From assembly GCA_027972325.1 (NCBI GenBank), contig JAPMOS010000001.1:343001-407000 (forward strand): DNA of 64,000 bases. Direction: 5' to 3'. This DNA is from Paratrimastix pyriformis. Its lineage: Eukaryota; Preaxostyla; Paratrimastigidae. Every line of letters begins with the position of its first letter. Within the stretch, counting starts at the first letter, position 1. The translations under genes and the position numbers were made by a program. This document shows, piece after piece, positions 24,902 through 35,431 of the stretch. The notes under the pieces were generated by a model. The model made no database searches and was not told the origin of the DNA. It saw only the letters and a program-made list of their open reading frames with translations.

Positions 24902-27900
24902 ACACACGCATACTTCTACCTCTCTGCTTTTTCTTTTTCACGTGACTTCTTTCTCTCCGTTTGAGGCACGCATCCACAGACAGAGAGACACATAACGACG
25001 ATCCCCGCCACCTCATCGTCATGAGGCATTGATCCGGGAAACCCAGCCACGAGGCCTGCACTCACCAACCTCCCTCTCAACACCTCTGAATGCCGCAGGC
25101 CGCCCCGTCCTCGTCGTCGTCCAGCTCGGCCTTCGACGCGGAGCGCGAGCTGGATGCCCGGCGCCGGGTGGCCGCCCGGCCGCAGCTCTTCGAGCCGCTG
25201 GACAAGACCAAGGAGTACGCCGACCAGTACTACTACAACGTCCTCCGGGCCACCCCGGGCCTGGTCCCGGCCAGCCGCTTCTGGGCCGACTACGCCACCT
25301 GGCTGCTGGGCGGGGCCTCGGAGGCCCCCCGGGCGCCCTTCCTGTCGGCCCACCTGTGCCACGCCACGGGCAGCTTCACCGAGATGGCCGCCGCCCTGGC
25401 CGTCCTCGACCTGCCCTTCGCCCCCGCCGAGCATGACTTCGGTCCGCACGGGGGGGGCCTCTGATGGACGGGGGCCGGCTCGAAAAAGTTCCCCGGGTGC
25501 GCCTGGATGCTTGCGTGAGGAGGCTCTTTCTGCCTCTGTCTCTGCCCAATGGCGTGGCTCCACCTCATGGCCCCCGCCTTCGCTCCGCCCCGCCCCGCCC
25601 CCGCGGCCGCCCGAACACAGACTTCCAGACGACGGGCGGCTCGACCAGCCTGCGCCTCGCGGCCCGCTCGCCCGCGGTGCTCTTCCACAAGGAAATCGTC
25701 CCGTGCCCCGACTGCGAGCCCGGCCAGCCCATCCTGGTCCAGCAGAACTTCTACGACCCGGCCGACCGGACCGCCCAGGTGGGCGACGAGACCGTCAACA
25801 AGTACATCCACCCCGTCCGGGGCCAGTTCGCCCCCTACAAGGTGTACGGGTCCGTGCCCGCTGACCCCAAACACTCGCCCTCCCGCCCGCCCCCCATCCC
25901 GCCCTGCCACCCGTGGTCTCGATGGCTGACCCTTTTGCCGGTGGGCCCCTTGTCCGGACCTGTGGCTGTTTGGGGGCAGCATCGAGATGGTGGTCACCAA
26001 CACGAGCAACTCCCAGCTGCGGCTGGACGTGCTGACCCAGATCCCCATGGGGGCCGTCCCCGTCAGCGGCGGCTTCTACAGCAAGTGCCGCGCCATGGAC
26101 GTGGCCGGCTTCTCGACGACCCGGCTGGAGTGGCTCTTCTACTTCCCCCGGTGCGGCCAGTTCACCTTCTTCCCGGCCCACGTCTCCCGGCGGGGCCTCC
26201 TGATGGCCTGCGTCCCCCCGGCCGAGGGCCCGCTGCAGGTGGTCGAGAACCCGGCCGCCCGGGACACCACCAGCTGGCGCTACGTCGCCAACATGGCCAC
26301 CGACCAGCAGGTCCGGCCCCCAGATCGGCCCCCAGATCAGATCAGACCGCCTGCCCTGACCTGCCCTGACCTGCCCTGACCTGCCCTGACCTGACCTGAC
26401 CTGACCTGACCTGACCTGACCTGACCTGAAGACCAGCCGCCGCCTCACACACGTGCACGTCTTCACGCACACTCCCTCCCCCCGGGGGCGTGTGTGGGCG
26501 GCAGGTCCTGGAGTACCTGGCCCGGGAGAACCTGGCCCGGCCGGGGATCAACCTCTCGGAGATCGCCTGGCGGATGAACGACAAGGCCACCTTCACCCAG
26601 GTGGTGGACCTCCTGCGGGCGCGCCACATCTACGAGGACGCCCTCTGGTCGTTCGGCTTCAAGCACGCCGACCCGGCCGCCGTGGCCGAGTGGATCGGCC
26701 GGCACCCGCTCCTGGACCGGGTCGAGCGGCAGGAGCTGGTCCCCGTCCAGACGCGCCTCTTCCGCCGGGACCCCATCGCCGCGGGCACGGTCCGTCATCC
26801 CCTCCCCTCCCTCCCCCTCCCCCTCCCCCTCCCCTCCTCCTCCCAGTCCAGCAGAGCAGCCCTTGTCGTGTCCTTCCATGCTGATCGCTACTATCTTGTG
26901 GTGTGGTGGTATGACGGCGGTTGGTGGCTGTGCAGCTGCGGCACCTGGAGTACCGGCCCTTCGTCAACGCCCGGGCCCACCAGCTGGGCGAGAAGCGCGA
27001 AATCCTCAACGACAGCTTCAAGTCCGTGCCGCCTCCATCCTGCCTGCTTGCCTGCTTGCCTGCTTGCCTGCTTGCCTGCTTGCCTGCTTGCCTGCTTGCC
27101 TGCTTGCCTGCTTGCCTGCTTGCCTGCTTGCCTGCTTGCCTGCTTGCCTGCCTGCTTGCCCGGAACTGACTTGCCCCCGCCGCACGCACGCACGGTTGAC
27201 AGCCTGGTCATCTCTTTGTCTTTGTCTTTCTGTGCTGTGCAGGGCCCAGTACCATAAGTTCCTCTTCTACGCGGCCCACAAGGCGGTCCCCTCCCTGGAA
27301 GACCTCCTGGGTCCGTCATTCTCTCACACCCCGCCAACCCTCGCCCCCGCTCGCCGGGCTTCTTCACGTCTCCTTGACCTGGTATTTTTCTGCCCGTCCC
27401 GGCTGCTGCAGCCCTGACGTACTACCTGCTGCTGCAAGATCGGATCGAGGAGGCCACCAAACTCTTCGGCACCCTGGCCACCCGGTTCGCGCCCGCCCCG
27501 GAGGGCCCCCTTCGCATGCAGTACGACTACCTGGCGGCCTACCTGGACTTCTTCGCGGTCACCCTCGACCAGCCCGCCACGGCCCCTGCTGCCGCCGCCC
27601 CCGCCACGGCCGCTGATGCTGCCGCCGCGGCCGCGGCGCCCAGTGCGGCCCCCGTGCTGCGCCCCTCGAGCCTGGCCGTCGCCCGGGCCACGGTCGACAA
27701 GTACAAGCAGGTCCGTCCGGGTGCCCCCGAACCCATCCACTTCCCCATCCACTTCCCCGACCCCAACCCCAACCCCTTGTTTCTTCCCCTGACATCGGTC
27801 CGGGCCCCTCCGTGTGCGGTGGTGATGCCTGCAGTACCCGGTGGCCCGGTGGCGGCGCATGTTCGAGGAGATCGCCGCCCAGCTGGCCGAGATCGACGCT

Positions 27901-28701
27901 GCCCAGCGGGGCGCCCAGAGCCCGGCCAGCCCGGCCGCCATGGCGGAGGAGGTCGACCGGCACATGGCCGACACCGAGTCCGAGCGCGAGCTGCGCCGGG
28001 CCCGCCGGCAGGCCAACACGGTGCAGGTGGAGCCCTCGCTGGAGATGGCCGTCGAGTCGGAGGAGCGCCGGCTGCGGGTCACCTTCGCCAACCTGGCCAA
28101 GCCCGTGGCCACGGTCCGCTACTACCTGATGGACGTCGAGGAGCTCTTCTCGGCCGAGCCCTTCGTGGCCCAGGCGGGCGAGCGGTTCTCGTACATCCAG
28201 CCCAACTTCGAGGAGACCATCGACCTGACCCAGGCCACTCCGGCCGGGGCCCACTCGACCCTGATGCGCCTCGAGCGGCCCATCTTGGACAAGGTCAACA
28301 ACGCCAACGCCTTCATCGAGTTGACCGCCGAGGGGCTCCGCCGGACTGCGCTGTTCTACTCGAACGCCCTCCAGGTGCAGCTCTTCGAGAACTTCGGCCA
28401 GCTCAAGGTGACCCACCGCTCCACGGGCAAGTGCCTCCCCAAGGTCTACGTCAAGGTGTACGCCAAGACCACCACTGGCGAGCGCTTCTACAAAGACGGT
28501 CCGCCCGCTGCCCCCTGGCTCGTCTCCCTCACTCACCTGCTGGTCCCCTGGGCTCCTTCAGGCTATACCGACCTCCGGGGTCGCTTCGACTATGCATCCC
28601 TGAGCACCGACGACCTGACCCACACGCAGCGCTTCGCCATCCTGGTGCTGTCGCCCGAGTTCGGGGCCGTCGTCCGCGAGGCCCTTCCGCCCAAGCATTA
28701 A
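17001..28701 (+). CDS. Very large conserved protein of unknown function, possible MG-like beta domains
   Basis: My model has 32 exons over 11.7 kb and about 2,298 residues. The first exon is 17001-17435, the longest is 27835-28498 and the last is 28562-28701. All phases close except exon 21 (24034-24171), which needs one extra base in a C run near 24,103; exon 22 (24254-24323) is weakly supported. The N-terminal third is helical. From LQLWLKNVPTLVVNIF onward it looks like serial beta domains (TKREIDATLDLDGLVASE, FVAEFIGGGKSSRAVIHKG, GHMFTIMDEANRVLPEATLW), then a helical repeat (LTYYLLLQDRIEEATKLF) and a C-terminal domain with KVYVKVYAKTTTGERFY and GYTDLRGRFDYASLS. From memory, proteins with this order and ending exist in planctomycetes and several protists, some labelled alpha-2-macroglobulin-like; a homology search must confirm this. 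No signal peptide is evident. All 31 donors are GTC. Confidence 0.85.
18190..18219 (+). repeat. Poly-C tract in intron
   Basis: About 28 C in the 90-nt intron 18186-18275 of the giant protein gene, starting a few bases after the GTCCC donor. Confidence 0.85.
23833..23979 (+). repeat. (GGTGGC)n hexamer repeat in intron
   Basis: About 24 hexamer units inside the 446-nt intron 23588-24033, the longest intron in the window. The poly-Gly or Val-Ala frames through it are not coding. Confidence 0.93.
26351..26427 (+). repeat. CCTGAC-type tandem repeat in intron
   Basis: Short tandem units (CCTGACCTGC then CTGAC) within the intron 26311-26504 of the giant protein gene. Confidence 0.8.
27041..27160 (+). 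repeat. (TGCCTGCT)n tandem repeat in intron
   Basis: About 14 copies of an 8-base unit in the intron 27022-27242. The unit is pyrimidine-rich on the coding strand. Confidence 0.93.
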
Positions 28702-28726
28702 GAGAAGCATCTGCGTAGAGGTTGTC

Positions 28727-28746
28727 GTTTTTTTTTTTTTGTACAG
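28727..28746 (+). promoter_or_regulatory. T14-GTACAG acceptor-like element before PAQR
   Basis: Fourteen T followed by GTACAG lies 25 bases after the giant gene's stop codon and 19 bases before the PAQR start. It looks like a strong polypyrimidine tract plus 3' splice site. Either a 5'UTR intron reaches back into the upstream gene or transcripts are trans-spliced. Confidence 0.35.
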
Positions 28747-28765
28747 GTTCAAAATTGTCAGGTCA

Positions 28766-29807
28766 ATGAGCTCTGCTGACGTCTGGCTGAACAAAAGGGG
28801 ACGGCGCCGTCAAAAGGTCAATGTGATGGTGGACCCCCGGTTTCTCCCCCTGATGAAACGTCCCGAGTTTTTCACTGATGTCCCGGAGTCGAAGGACAAT
28901 GGCCTCTTAAATGGAGAGAAGCGGCAACCGGGGGAGTACTATTATCATGCCGATCGAATTTCTCCGTTTATGAGAAACCCCTTCATTATCAGCCGCTACC
29001 GTATCAACTATACAACCTGGGAATCCATCCAGTCTTTGTTTTGGGTGCACAATGAAACAAGTAACCAATGGAGCCACCTCCTCTCCGCAGTGTACTTCCT
29101 CTGGTTGGCCCTTTGGTCCTCCTCCAGTTTTCCCGGTGGCGACGCCTTTTTTTTCACCGTCTTTTGTTTGGGTGCGGTCACATCCTTCTCTTTGTCTGTC
29201 TTGTTTCACACGTTTGGGACAACACCGGCCGGTGTTGATCGGTGGATGCCGATTGATGTGGCTGGGATCACTATTCTCACCACGGGCGGCTATCTCCTGC
29301 TGGATCATGTTTTGTTCGCCGAGTTTCTCGCGCTCCGGTATATTTACCTAAGCATCTCCCTCTTGCTTGGTCTGATTCTGTTGTTCCTCGAAGTTGTTCC
29401 TCACCCGTTGCTCCAGGTTTCGTCCAAATCGGCTTCACCACGCACCAACGCGTGCGACACATGCCGTTCCTGAAGGCCACCGTCATCGCATCATGCGTCA
29501 TTTCCCAGATGGTCCTTCCGGTGACCCATTTCAGCTTCCTGTATGGACTCTCCCAGACTGTCTTTCTTGTCTGGCCTTTCTTTTTTGAGTTTCTCACGCT
29601 CTCCATCGGAGGTCTGTCAATTCGTCGACTTCCCTTCTTCACGTCCTCCCAGTCTTTGCCTATGTCAGCAAGGCCCCGGAGTCGATTTTCCCAGGGCGCT
29701 TCGACATTTTTGGTGCCTCCCATCTGTTTTTCCACATCGCTGCGACCGTTGCAGCCTACATGCACTTCGCCATTTGCGCCCGGATTCGTGCCGTGCTCAT
29801 GCAGTAA
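28766..29807 (+). CDS. PAQR-family seven-TM receptor/hydrolase
   Basis: Three exons: 28766-29369, 29417-29611 and 29653-29807; 317 residues with phases closed by 47- and 41-nt introns (GTCTG donors). Family marks in order: SLFWVHNETSNQWSHLL before helix 1-2, SLSVLFHTFG with the Ser and His of the zinc site, PIDVAGI with the conserved Asp, and near the C-terminus PESIFPGRFDIFGASHLFFH with the HxxxH zinc pair. PAQR proteins (adiponectin receptors, progestin receptors, yeast Izh) are zinc-containing ceramidase-like membrane proteins, so lipid or sterol signalling is the family expectation. The stop of the upstream giant gene is only 64 bp away on the same strand. Confidence 0.93.
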
Positions 29808-30072
29808 CCCGGACTCCTGGGCAAGCACCGGATACACCACATATTTGTTGTTTTTGAGATTATTGTGTCGGAGCTTCGCCGAGGTTCCGATTGACTCTTA
29901 TGTATGCATTCGGTTGGCTCTGTGAGCTCTTGCTGCTTGTTTCTTCTCCGATCAGCTGTGCTTTCCTCTTACCCAAAAGATTTCTTTTCCAGCAGGTTCC
30001 GGAACGAGGACGAAACGAAAATGTGAAAGAAAAATTAGGCTGATTCTCCTTGGTGAGTGTTTCCTAGCTGTG

Positions 30073-31346
30073 ATGGCAGCGCAGACCGAGAAGAAGACCG
30101 TCTTTCTGGATGGGTTCTCACTGACCCCGGAAATCCTCTTCGATGTTGGTCAGGGTGCTGTTCACCTTGATGTTTCCGAGCCAGCATGGGAGCGGATTGC
30201 TGCCTCTCGTCGTGTCATTGATGAAGCCGTCGATGAGCACCGGATCGTGTACGGTATCACCACTGGCTTCGGTTCTTTTGAAAATGTGGCCATTTCCGAG
30301 GAGAACCTCCACCAACTCCAGGTGAATCTGATTCGGTCACACTCTGTCGGTGTCGGCGAGCCTCTGGCGCTCCACCAGGTTCGTTGGCATAAACTGTGGT
30401 GAATTAATCATAGTTCGATTGACCTACACCCTTGCCGGCCGACCCTTGTTTTCGGTCCCTAGGTACGCATGCTCATCGGTCTCCGCCTGAACAGTTTCTG
30501 CCGCGGTCACAGCGGCGTGCGCCCTGAGAACGTTCGTCGGTTCCTGGCTATTTACAACAACAACTGCATTCCCTACGTCCCTTGCCAAGGCACTGTCGGC
30601 GCCAGTGGCGATCTTGCCCCTCTGGCCCACCTCGCCCTCGGTCTAGCCGCCTTTGTCCCCGCCGGCCACCTCATCACCCGGCTGTGGCTCCCCCAATGTA
30701 GGCACCATTGGCGAGGGTAAGATGTGGGACTTTGCCCACAATGCCTGGGCCCCAGCCGCGGACATTATGCGGGCCGCCGGGGTGGAGCCGATTGTGCTGC
30801 ACGCCAAGGAGGGCCTGGCCATGATTAACGGCACGGCCTTCATCACCACCTTCGCCACGGAGGCCTTCGTGCGGGCCACCCGGCTGCTGGAGCAGGCCAC
30901 CCTGGTGGCGGCCCTGTCGATCGAGATCCTGAAGGGCAGCGACAAGTACTTCGACGAGCGCATCCAGGCCGCCCGGCCCCACAACGGCCAGCGCATCGTG
31001 GCCACCCAGCTGCGCCACTACATGACGCCCCACTCCGAGATCCACGACAAGTACAAGACCCTCCGCGTCCAGGACGCGTACACCATCCGGTGCATTCCCC
31101 AGGTTGGTGGCTGGGAGGTGGTGGTGGTGGTGGTGGTGGGGGGGGGGGATATCCCCGCTCGCACACGCTCACCGCCGGCCTCGCTCGCCCCTGCAGGTGT
31201 ACGGCATCATCCGGGACACGCTGGGCTTCGTGCGGGGCGTGCTGACCATGGAGATGAACAGCGCCACGGACAACCCCATGGTGGTGCCCCCAACGACGTC
31301 ATCTCGGGCGGTCCGGCAGCCTCCGCCTCCACCCTTCTGCTCCCCC

Positions 31347-31379
<33 letters not shown>

Positions 31380-33793
31380 GTGCCCAACCCCGACATCGGG
31401 TCCGGGCAGGCATGAAGTGGGTTGAGGCTTCATTGGGGGGTCGGGTCGGCTTCTGCGGGGGGTCGGGCAGGCAACTTCCACGGCGAGTACCCCGCCAAGG
31501 CCAGCGACTACCTGTGCATCGCGGCGGGCGAGCTGGGCATCATGTCCGAGCGGCGCCTCGAGCGGATGGTCAACGCGGCCCTGAGCAGCGGCCTGCCGCC
31601 CTACTTGATCAAGAGCAAGAACGCCGGCCTCGAGTCGGGCTTCATGATCGTCCAGTACACCGCCGCCGCCATCGTCTCCGAGAACAAGGTCGCCATCACC
31701 CCCTCCGTCGACTCACCCCCCTGCCACCAACCACCACCACAACCATCATGATCACCATGTCATCGTCACGGCTTGCCTGATCATACCTGCCTGACCCCCG
31801 TCACCTCACGTGCCTCCATCCCCCCTGGTCATGCGCGCCCGCGCGGGGGGAGCAGGCCCTCTCGCACCCGGCCTCGAGCGACAGCATCCCCACCTCGTCG
31901 GGCCAGGAGGACCACGTCTCGATGGGCGGCTTCGCGGCCCGGAAGGCCCTGCAGGTCGTCCAGAATGTCACCAAGGTGGTGGCCCTCGAGCTGCTGGGCG
32001 CCTGCCAGGCGCTGGACATCCTGCGGCCCCTGCGGACGACCGCCATCCTGGAGCGGGTCCACGAGATCGTCCGGCGGCGGGTGTCCCCCCTGGAGCACGA
32101 CCGGTTCATGGGGCCCGACATCGAGGCCTGCATCGACATCCTCACCCAGGGCGAGCTGCTGCCCCTGGTGCTGCCCGTCGACCCGGCCTCGCTGCCCGAG
32201 GACAAGCCCTTCCCCCCCTCGGCCATCACCGCCAAGGTGGTCCCCAAGGCCCTGCCCGCCCCCGCCGCCGGCCCCGCCGACGCCGCTGCCGCCCCGGCCC
32301 CGGCCGCCGCGACCGCCAGCCCGGCCCCCTCGCCCGCGGCCACCCCCAGCGGGAAGAAGGCCGGCAAGAAGCCCAAGAAGGGCCCCGAGGAGGGCGACGA
32401 GGAGGAGGAGTCCAAGGGCCCCAAGGGCAAGATCCTGCTGAAGACCCCCAAGGGCATGAAGGACTGGGAGCCCGAGGAGATGCGCATCCGCAACCACCTG
32501 CAGCGCGTCATCGTGGGCGTCTTCGAGCGCCACGGCGCCTGCGCCCTGGACACGCCCCACATGGAGCGCCGCGTCCGTACCCGCGCCCCGTCCCGCTGCC
32601 CCCGTCCCTGCGGGTGGATGGCTGTGCGCTGCCCCCCTCCGCCCCCCCATCGATTCCTCACTCACGGGTGTGCGTGTGTGTGTGTTTGTTTGTTTGTGTG
32701 GGCGGACGCACCTCTGTTCGGGCAGGAGGTGCTGATGGGCAAGTCGGGCGAGGAGACCACCAAGCTGATCTACGACCTGGCCGACCAGGGCGGCGAGATC
32801 CTCTCGATGCGCTACGACCTGACCGTGCCCCTGGCCCGCTACATGGCCTCGCGCAACCTGCGCCAGCTGAAGCGCTACCAGGTGGGCAAGGTCTACCGGC
32901 GGGAGAACACCCAGAAGGGCCGCCTGCGGGAGTTTGTCCAGTGCGACCTGGACATTGTCGGCACCTACGAGCGGATGATGGCCGAGGCCGAGGTGCTCAT
33001 CGCCACCTGCGAGATCCTCGCCGAGCTGGCCATCACCCCCAAGTTCCGCATCGAGGTCTGCCGCCCCTGCCGCCCCCCCACGCCCAGCCACACCTCGCCC
33101 ATCCCTTCATTCGCGTTCCTCTTGGCCATTCCGCTCATCATGCCCTCTTGCCTCCGTGTGTCGTGTGTCGTGTGCCTGTGTGTGCCGATGGCGGCGCGGT
33201 GGTGGGGGCGTTCCAGATCAACCACCGGACCCTGCTGAAGACCATCCTGCAGAGCAGCGGCGTCCCCCAGGAGCTGCTCTCGACCGCCTGCAGCAGCATC
33301 GACAAGCTGGACAAGATGCCCTGGGAGGGCGTCGCAGCCGAGATGGTCGCCAAGGGCATCCCCGCCGAGGCCGTCGCCAACCTGCGCGTCATCGAGTCCT
33401 TCAACAGTCCGCCACTCCGCCGCTTGCCCCGCCACCGCCGCCACCGCCGCCACCGCCGCCACAATCACGCCCCCAATTCCCCTCTGTGGGACATGCCCAT
33501 CTGATCTCTCCGCTCGCCCCCCACGACCCGCCGCCCCCCCGCAGCCGCCCCGAACGCCCAAGGGTTCCTGACCCTGATGCGTGCCTACCTGGAGCCCAAG
33601 AACGACGCGGCTGCGATGGAGGCCCTCCGCGACCTGGAGATCCTGCTGGACTTCCTCGGGGCGGCCGGCTTCGAGGACAACGTCGTCTTCAACAGCTGCC
33701 TGGCCCGCGGCCACGACTACTACACGGGCGTCATCTTCGAGACCCAGTACATCGGTCGGCCCCCCCTGCCCCGCCGCACCAGCACCGTGTGCC

Positions 33794-33824
<31 letters not shown>

Positions 33825-34642
33825 AAAAGACAACGGTCCCCCCCGGTCGCTCATATGTCGTGTGTCTGTGCGGCGGCCGGCGCAGACCCCGCGACCAACA
33901 AGCCCCTGGCCACGGTGGGCGGTGGCGGCCGGTACGACGACCTGGTGAGCGTCTTCGCCCCCCAGATGGGCAAGGTGCCCGCCGTCGGCATCGGGATCGG
34001 CTTCGAGCGGCTCTTCTCCCTCCTGGTCGAGAAGGTCCGCCCCCCTGTCGCTATCCCCCCTGCCGCTATCCCCCCCTGTCGCTCGCTCCTTCTGACCTTC
34101 TTCGGTGCGGGGGTTGTGCAGACCCGGACCAAGGAGCCCGTGGCGGACGTGCTGGTGGGCTTCCTGCTGGGCAAGCAGGAGACCCCCGAGCAGGCCCACC
34201 GCCTGCGCTCCTACGCCCTGCGCTGCTCGTCGGCCCTCTGGCGCGCGGGCATCAAGGTCCTCCCCCCCAGCCCTCCAGCCTTCTCCGAGCCAGGCACTTG
34301 CGCACCTCGTCCTCGTTGGGTTGGGAACTCACCTGGTCGGTCTTGGCCTGGCGTGGCGTGGCTGTGCAGTGCGAGGTGTGGGCCGACCGGAAGGCCCAGT
34401 TCAAGAACCAGATGCAGCGGTGCGACGAGGCCGGCATGCGGGCGATGGTCATGCTGGGCATGCAGGAGTGCGAGGCCCAGCAGGTGGTCGTCAAGAACCT
34501 GGCCGCCCGCTCGCAGGTCTCCGTCCCCCTGGCGGGCATGGTCCAGGCCGTCCGCGAGATGCTCGCCGCCCCGGCCCCGGCCGCCGCCGCCGCCACGACC
34601 ACTGCTGCCCCCGCCCCCGCCCCGGCCACTGCCGCCCAGTAA
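30073..34642 (+). CDS. HAL/HARS: Histidine ammonia-lyase fused to histidyl-tRNA synthetase
   Basis: Twelve exons: 30073-30378, 30463-30640, 30702-31102, 31197-31310, 31471-31688, 31856-32572, 32726-33055, 33217-33406, 33545-33754, 33886-34034, 34122-34256 and 34370-34642, about 1,073 residues. Residues 1 to about 530 are a full [12 protein letters not shown], the MIO-forming [11 protein letters not shown] at about 148, [28 protein letters not shown] and EDHVSMGG. Residues about 531-595 are an Ala/Pro then Lys/Glu-rich linker ([19 protein letters not shown]). The rest is class II His[27 protein letters not shown] (motif 2), [14 protein letters not shown] (normally RGLDYYTG), [10 protein letters not shown] and [10 protein letters not shown] (motif 3), then an anticodon-binding domain. 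Exon 6 (717 nt, no stop) encodes both the HAL C-terminus and the HisRS start. Exon 4 needs one more base in a C5 run near 31,287. Donors: nine GTC, two GTT. Confidence 0.92.
31344..31377 (+). repeat. Poly-C tract in HAL-HisRS intron 4
   Basis: A run of about 30 C in the 160-nt intron 31311-31470, within the HAL half of the fused gene. Confidence 0.85.
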
Positions 34643-34767
34643 GGAAATCACCTCTCGGAGGCCCAGCCAAACCACAAGCGTTCCACCAACCCGGTTCTCT
34701 TCTTTCTTCCTGATTTTATTTCGCCCTCGCCGCCCCTGGAATAACTGTCAACGTCCATTCTCCGCTG

Positions 34768-35329
34768 TCAAGGCGAGACCCCGACCGTGATAACGGTGAG
34801 CCACCATTCACGGGCCGCGGAGATGTGGGCTCCAACTCCGATGTATCTGGCTTTTGGGTCGATCAGATTCTGGCGGTGCGCTGTCGAGTTGCCCCATTGC
34901 CCCTAGCGGTGGGATACGATGATGATGATGCCGTGGGATGTTGTGTTCCCGGACCATGGCAAGCTGTGCAACCTCCTCGACCGAGGAGCCGCCGTTTGTG
35001 CCAACCACTTCGCCCACCATGCTCCACTGAGGATATATGGTAATAATGGCCTGGAAGCGTTCTCGGAAATTGGAGTGTGAGATCCTCTCCGCCGCAGCCA
35101 TTTCCTGTGAATGACGGAGAGCCAACGCCGTGATCTTTTCGTCCCATGTCAGAGGAGTTACGGATGAGTTCGTCCGCAAGATATTTGTAGAATTCAGGAG
35201 TCTGGATTGGACTTTGGTCTCATCAGCGGGCTTCATGTATGCCCCCAAAGTAACGGCATTCCTGCTGGTCAGGGCCGCCACGGAACAAAGCAAGCACATC
35301 AGAACAATCGCCAGGTCCCGTCGATTCAT
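34768..35329 (-). CDS. Secreted CAP/SCP-domain protein
   Basis: Two exons, 35329-34955 and 34902-34768, joined across a 52-nt GTCCG intron; 169 residues. It starts with a signal peptide (MNRRDLAIVLMCLLCSVAAL), followed by a compact CAP domain of the bacterial/YkwD-like or PR-1 type: LNSTNILRTNSS, PLTWDEKITALALRHSQEMA, ISHSNF, then WGNSTAHRQNLIDPKARYIG. The paired His and Glu positions of the CAP cleft appear present (HSQEM, SHSNF). CAP proteins are extracellular and often bind sterols or act in defence; the exact role is unknown. It is convergent with HAL-HisRS and divergent, by 102 bp, from the secreted DPP V gene. Confidence 0.88.
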
Positions 35330-35431
35330 TATCGGGCCCTGCTCGAAATTTGACGAACCCCGACATGAAATGTTACAGCGAATTGCTCCTCATTCCCCGG
35401 CGTTTGTGGCGATCTTGCGTTTGATCCCTGC
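35330..35431. promoter_or_regulatory. Divergent promoter of two secreted-protein genes
   Basis: 102 bp between the start codons of the CAP gene (-) and the DPP V gene (+). Both products carry signal peptides, so co-expression from one regulatory segment is plausible. GC is lower than in the gene bodies. Confidence 0.45.

Noticed and set aside
27041-27160. Regular direct repeats that might be a CRISPR array
   Set aside because: Units are 8 bases, contiguous, without spacers, and lie in an intron of a eukaryotic gene.
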